NCBI GenBank assembly: GCA_938041455.1
Contig: CALITO010000008.1
Span: forward strand, 56,416-120,415
DNA: 64,000 nt
Source: an uncultured bacterium
GTDB lineage: Bacteria; Armatimonadota; JACIXR01
Direction: 5' to 3'
In this document: piece by piece, positions 60,414 through 64,000 of the stretch
Layout: every line of letters begins with the position of its first letter
How positions within the stretch are numbered: the first letter of the stretch is position 1
The notes under the pieces: generated by a model
The model's input: only the letters and a program-made list of their open reading frames with translations
Told to the model about the DNA's origin: nothing
The model's database searches: none
Position numbers and translations under genes: made by a program

Positions 60414-62407
60414 CAGAAATAAAAGTTTTAAAAAGTTTACTGGCCGTTTTAGGTGTGCTTTTTCTTCCCTCCCAAACTTTCCCTCCGGAAGAACCTCTCT
60501 TCCTACCCAGAGGGGAGAATATAGTTATAAATGGAGGATTTGAGGAAGGTAAAAATGGTGTCCCAATTGGTTGGTCATTTATTAAGGGCATCTCTTCCCT
60601 TGACTCCTCTGTTTTCCACTCTGGTGGGTTTAGTCTGAAATACACGCGGACTGACGAGAATGATTATCGTCTCGTCTCTCAAAAGCTTCCCTGTCACCCA
60701 GGTAAGCTATACGAGGTTTCTCTCTGGATAAAAGGGGAGGATGTGAGGGGGAAACCTGCTGACCAAGGAGCAGGCTTCTGTGTAGAGTGGTTGGATAAGG
60801 AAGGCAAATGGATGGGAGGAAATTACCCAAGTTGCATTACAGGGACATTTGGATGGAGGCAACTCAAAACTTATGTGCGTATTCCTAAAGAAGCGAGCAG
60901 TGTTCATATCATCCTGTATATGCGGAGAGGAACCACGGGCACAGCTTGGTTTGACGATGTGCAGGTCACAAGAGTTGCAACTCCTTTGGTAAAATTGCGC
61001 CCCATTTTCCCCTCTTATAGGGGAATTCTTCGGTTACCTTCCAAGGGAAAGAAAATCCTCGTTGAATTGGAAATAGAGAGAGAAGATTATGACCTCACGG
61101 GCGTTCCTTTAGGAATAATAAGCGAGCTATTTAATATAAATGGTAAAGTTATAGCTAAATCTCGAGATAAGTTCGAGAAGGAGGAGAAGGACAAGATCAT
61201 TTCCCTCCCATTACCTGACTTAAGGGCTGGGAAGTATGAATGTGTATTCCGTATCTTCCAAGGGAACGAAGAATTAGCAAAAGAAGCAATAGAGATAAAG
61301 GCTGTAAAAGAGGTGGAAGAGAAGGTTTATATAGATGAGAGAGGAAGGTTAATTGTTGACGGAAAACCCTTCTTTCCTCTTGGGCTTTACCTTGGTCCGA
61401 CCGAAGATGAACATCTAAAACGAATTGCGGAGGCAGGTTTCAACACGCTCCTCTGTTATGGCTACGGTGTGGGAAGGGACCCCGAATCTTATATGGAAAG
61501 GGCTGAGAAATATGGACTTAAGGTAATATATTCAATCAAGGACTTTTACGAGGGTACTCAATATTTCCCCCAAATGGGGAAAAGCGGTTTACAATTAGCC
61601 AGGGAATATGTAGAAAAATTTCGCGATCATCCTGCTCTTCTCGCCTGGTATATTAACGACGAACTCCCTATCTCCTATATTCCTATATTAAGCAAGATGT
61701 ATGAGTTAGTTAAAGAGCTTGACCCAAACCATCCCCAGTTTCAAGTTCTCTATCAGATTCCCGATTTGAAGCTTTATTATAATTGCACGGATATAATGGG
61801 CGTTGACCCTTATCCCATTCCCTCTCAGCCAATCACAATGGTCTCGGATTGGACTTCTTCAGCGGTGAAGGCGATGTTCAATGCTAAGCCCGTTTGGGTG
61901 GTTCCACAGATATTTGATTGGTCGGTCTATGATCCAGAGAGAGCTTCTCGGGAGCCTACATTTGAGGAGAAGAAAAATATGTTCTACCAAGCGTTGATAA
62001 ATGGTGCTAATGGACTCATTGCCTATTCCTACTTCGACCTCCTTCGTGCAACCGGTGGGAAGGATGCTGCGCAAGAAGTGTTTAAGAGACGCTGGCAGGA
62101 AGTGAGCACCATTGCGAGAGAAGTGAGGAAGCTTATACCTGTCCTTTTAGAAGGAGAAGATATAAACCAACTTCAAGGAAAAATCTCTGACGGACAGGTC
62201 TTATTAAGGGGTTTATCCTTCCGAAACGAACTATATGTCCTTGTGGCTAATATCTCCGAGGATAGCTATGCTATAGACATTCCCCTCCCCAGCAAAGGTT
62301 GGAAATCAGCGAAACGAATAGATGGAACAACGATAGTTTTGAAGGAAGGCAGACTCCAAGACAACTTAAAGCCCTTAGAGGCAACGACATATGTGGTTAC
62401 CAAATAA
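60398..62407 (+). CDS. Exported multidomain glycoside hydrolase (GH-A-like barrel)
   Basis: The 669-residue protein starts at a GTG (60398) inside the porB end; GTG at 60377 is an alternative. A hydrophobic signal (about 10-24) leads to a carbohydrate-binding beta-sandwich (about 40-190, INGGFEEGKNGVPIGWS near its start), a second beta domain (about 205-305) and a TIM barrel (about 325-590). The barrel has FFPLGLYLG, a repeated AEAGFNT, and WYINDELP with Glu422 in the place of the acid/base of clan GH-A. The nucleophile is less clear. The family is not one I can name. It begins a sugar-catabolism run with the isomerase-like gene. Confidence 0.6.
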   Translation: MRFSLTEIKVLKSLLAVLGVLFLPSQTFPPEEPLFLPRGENIVINGGFEEGKNGVPIGWSFIKGISSLDSSVFHSGGFSLKYTRTDENDYRLVSQKLPCHPGKLYEVSLWIKGEDVRGKPADQGAGFCVEWLDKEGKWMGGNYPSCITGTFGWRQLKTYVRIPKEASSVHIILYMRRGTTGTAWFDDVQVTRVATPLVKLRPIFPSYRGILRLPSKGKKILVELEIEREDYDLTGVPLGIISELFNINGKVIAKSRDKFEKEEKDKIISLPLPDLRAGKYECVFRIFQGNEELAKEAIEIKAVKEVEEKVYIDERGRLIVDGKPFFPLGLYLGPTEDEHLKRIAEAGFNTLLCYGYGVGRDPESYMERAEKYGLKVIYSIKDFYEGTQYFPQMGKSGLQLAREYVEKFRDHPALLAWYINDELPISYIPILSKMYELVKELDPNHPQFQVLYQIPDLKLYYNCTDIMGVDPYPIPSQPITMVSDWTSSAVKAMFNAKPVWVVPQIFDWSVYDPERASREPTFEEKKNMFYQALINGANGLIAYSYFDLLRATGGKDAAQEVFKRRWQEVSTIAREVRKLIPVLLEGEDINQLQGKISDGQVLLRGLSFRNELYVLVANISEDSYAIDIPLPSKGWKSAKRIDGTTIVLKEGRLQDNLKPLEATTYVVTK

Positions 62408-62429
62408 TTCCAAAGGGGGTTGTTATTAA

Positions 62430-63836
62430 ATGAAAAAGTTAAGCCAATGTGAGAATTTCACCTTCGGTTTATTGGGGCTTACATCGGAGCTTTATAGAAA
62501 AAGGATACCTCCCCTTATGGATAAGCTTGCCGAATTTCAGTCTACACTGAAGGCGATATTGGGTGAGCATTGCAATGTGATAAGTTATGGGCCAGCTTGT
62601 TCAACAGGTGAGTTGGAGAGGTTCTTCAGCAATTTGGAAGAAGAAAAAGCTGTTGGTTTAGTGATTGTGCTTCTCTCTTACTCTCCCAGTCTTCTTGTAG
62701 CACCTTTTTTGAAAAAATTTGATAAACCAATCTTCATCTGGAACACTCAGAAAATAAAGGAGATAACCCCGGAGTTCGGAAGTGACGAACTTATGGAAAA
62801 TCACGGTATCCACGGTGTCCAAGATCTTGCGTCCGTATTGCTAAGGGAGGGGATTCCTTTTATTTTGGCAACTGGGCATTACGAGGATGAAGGCTTGCAG
62901 ATACAAGTAATAGATTGGATAAAAGCTGTGATCGCTGTGGAAAGATTGCGGAATAGCCGTATAGGGCAACTTGGAGGTTTCTTCCCCATGATGGGAGATT
63001 TTTATATCCAACCCGCTGAATTGAAGTCTAGGTTAGGTGTAGAGGTTATAGAGATTCTGCCCACAGAGGTTGCATCTTATATGCAAGGAATTGAGGAACC
63101 AGATGTAAAAAAAGTTATGGAGGACGATTTGAACAAATTTAAACCAGAAAATTTAAACCCAGAAACTCACAAGCTTTCGGTTCGGTTAGAACTAGCATTG
63201 AGAAAATATATAATAGAGAAGAATCTGCAGGGAATCGCCGTTAATTTCCTTGCTTTCGACAAAACTTATCCCCTGGAAACGGTTCCTTTTTTGGCAGTTT
63301 CCAAATTCTTAGCGGAAGGCATGGGTTATGGGGGTGAAGGGGATATTTTAACCGCCTCAAGTGTGCTTTTATTACAATATTTGACAGGTGAAGCAAACTT
63401 CGTAGAAATGTTTACAGCGGATTTTACCAACGATGTGATCCTTATGAACCATATGGGAGAAGGCAACCCCAATATGGCGAGGCAAGATTTACCCATAATA
63501 ATAAAAGAAAATCCGCTCATCTTTAACGAGTGCAAACCTGCAGCAATGCTGTCTTTTACTTTAAGACCGGGCAGTGCAACATTGCTCAATTTCACTCAAA
63601 TTCCTAAAGAAAACATCAAGATGATAACTTCAAAGATAGAAGTTTTAGATCGTCCTCCTCTAAAGAAAATAGATTCCCCTCATTTCTTCATCAAGGTTAA
63701 TGGAACTGTAAGCGAATTCCTCACAAAATACTCAATGGAAGGTGGAACACATCACTTGGCGATGTGTTATGGCGACCAAAGGAGAGCGATAAAGATGGTA
63801 GCAAAGATAATGAATATAGAATGTGTAGAGATATAG
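62430..63836 (+). CDS. L-fucose/L-arabinose isomerase-like protein
   Basis: The 468-residue protein resembles the FucI/AraA superfamily. The N-terminal domain (to about 170) has the YGPACSTGELERF stretch and the middle and C-terminal domains carry the metal-binding acidic and histidine regions (IAVNFLAF, EADGEGD-like YGGEGDIL, and a final MEGGTHHLAMCYGD). Relatives interconvert aldoses and ketoses; some are not true isomerases. It starts with ATG after AAAGGGGG, 22 nt after the glycosidase, and is followed by a Gfo/Idh/MocA gene, a set that suits breakdown of a released deoxy- or pentose sugar. Confidence 0.72.
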   Translation: MKKLSQCENFTFGLLGLTSELYRKRIPPLMDKLAEFQSTLKAILGEHCNVISYGPACSTGELERFFSNLEEEKAVGLVIVLLSYSPSLLVAPFLKKFDKPIFIWNTQKIKEITPEFGSDELMENHGIHGVQDLASVLLREGIPFILATGHYEDEGLQIQVIDWIKAVIAVERLRNSRIGQLGGFFPMMGDFYIQPAELKSRLGVEVIEILPTEVASYMQGIEEPDVKKVMEDDLNKFKPENLNPETHKLSVRLELALRKYIIEKNLQGIAVNFLAFDKTYPLETVPFLAVSKFLAEGMGYGGEGDILTASSVLLLQYLTGEANFVEMFTADFTNDVILMNHMGEGNPNMARQDLPIIIKENPLIFNECKPAAMLSFTLRPGSATLLNFTQIPKENIKMITSKIEVLDRPPLKKIDSPHFFIKVNGTVSEFLTKYSMEGGTHHLAMCYGDQRRAIKMVAKIMNIECVEI

Positions 63837-63852
63837 GAAGGGGGAGACGAAG

Positions 63853-64000
63853 TTGAAAAAACTGCGAGTGGGAGTTTTTGGTATAAAGCGAGGAGCAACC
63901 TTTGCCCAGTTATTCGATATCAATCCCCATACACAACTTACAGCGATATGCGATTTTGATAAACTCGCGGTGAAGCAATTTTTGAAAGGGAGGGGAGATA
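63853..64000 (+). CDS. Gfo/Idh/MocA oxidoreductase, N-terminal part
   Basis: The frame starts at a TTG with GGGGGAG upstream and runs off the window after 49 codons. KLRVGVFGIKRGATFAQLF and LTAICDFD form the start of a Rossmann fold and the acidic end of the second strand, as in sugar dehydrogenases of the Gfo/Idh/MocA family. Most members oxidise or reduce a sugar with NAD(P). It lies 17 nt after the isomerase-like gene, so it belongs to the same transcript. Confidence 0.75.
   Translation, partial: MKKLRVGVFGIKRGATFAQLFDINPHTQLTAICDFDKLAVKQFLKGRGD

Noticed and set aside
1..64000. CRISPR arrays, prophage or plasmid replication genes
   Set aside because: No regularly spaced direct repeats, integrase, phage structural or replication-initiator genes were seen; the Cas4-like nuclease stands alone.

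Overview
The window looks like chromosomal DNA from a diderm, heterotrophic and probably anaerobic or microaerophilic bacterium. Diderm features are an SLH-domain/coiled-coil porin, an LptD-like barrel protein and a DUF3084 protein. That mix, together with a VWA/FHA/PP2C/kinase cluster, many secreted glycan-degrading enzymes, a four-subunit ferredoxin-linked 2-oxoacid oxidoreductase and an archaeal-type S-adenosylmethionine synthetase, fits a Terrabacteria-type lineage such as Armatimonadota. The phylum is an inference from gene content; there is no rRNA in the window to test it. Promoters are of the ordinary sigma-70 type (TTGACN-N16..18-TATAAT) and TTG start codons are common.

Layout. 1-379: tail of a gene and a small inverted-repeat element with a 9-bp flanking duplication. 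380-6263 (minus): cell-envelope block (LptD-like protein, small exported protein, SLH porin with two tandem promoters and a long leader, RuvC-like nuclease, DUF3084). 6391-12812 (plus): UroD-type methyltransferase, lepA, hemW, exported phosphoesterase, folC. 12835-12912: second copy of the element. 12963-19266 (plus): three polysaccharide-degradation genes. 19290-23232 (minus): a methionine-synthase/MetF pair coupled to an exported unknown. 23293-26752 (plus): TudS-like protein, PHP protein, archaeal-type metK, pyrF.

26760-34463 is a long minus-strand operon of about eight genes: pyrK, pyrD, thiE, a cyclophilin-fold protein, thiC, thiL, a CBS-DUF1385 membrane protein and argS. Two tRNA genes (Gln-CTG, Glu-CTC) follow at 34553-34711 on the other strand. 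34716-36420 (minus): an unknown membrane protein and a GH172-type enzyme; 36502-36626 is the third element copy, in the divergent gap. 36701-39222 (plus): S1-domain protein, GH15 glucoamylase, small membrane protein. 39206-45581 (minus): phosphofructokinase with altered active-site residues, a GT-C-like membrane protein, and the type IV pilus motor genes pilC, pilT, pilB.

45737-50882 (plus) is a phospho-signalling cluster (VWA protein, double-FHA protein, PP2C phosphatase, transmembrane Ser/Thr kinase with TPR) ending in a Cas4/RecB-like nuclease. 50845-57253 has acpS (minus), then a TPR protein, nadK, recN, a GH1 glycosidase and an outer-membrane-like protein. 57392-60413 is a complete gamma-delta-alpha-beta 2-oxoacid:ferredoxin oxidoreductase operon. 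60398-64000 is a sugar-catabolism run: exported glycosidase, fucose/arabinose-isomerase-like protein, and the start of a Gfo/Idh/MocA dehydrogenase.

Together the genes suggest an organism that takes plant-type polysaccharides apart outside the cell, ferments or oxidises the sugars with ferredoxin-linked enzymes, and builds its own pyrimidines, thiamine, folate and methionine. The most unusual non-coding features are the element family, the multi-Shine-Dalgarno leader of the porin gene, three promoters that would give nearly leaderless mRNAs, and a 20-bp palindrome over the ribosome binding site of the DUF3084 gene.
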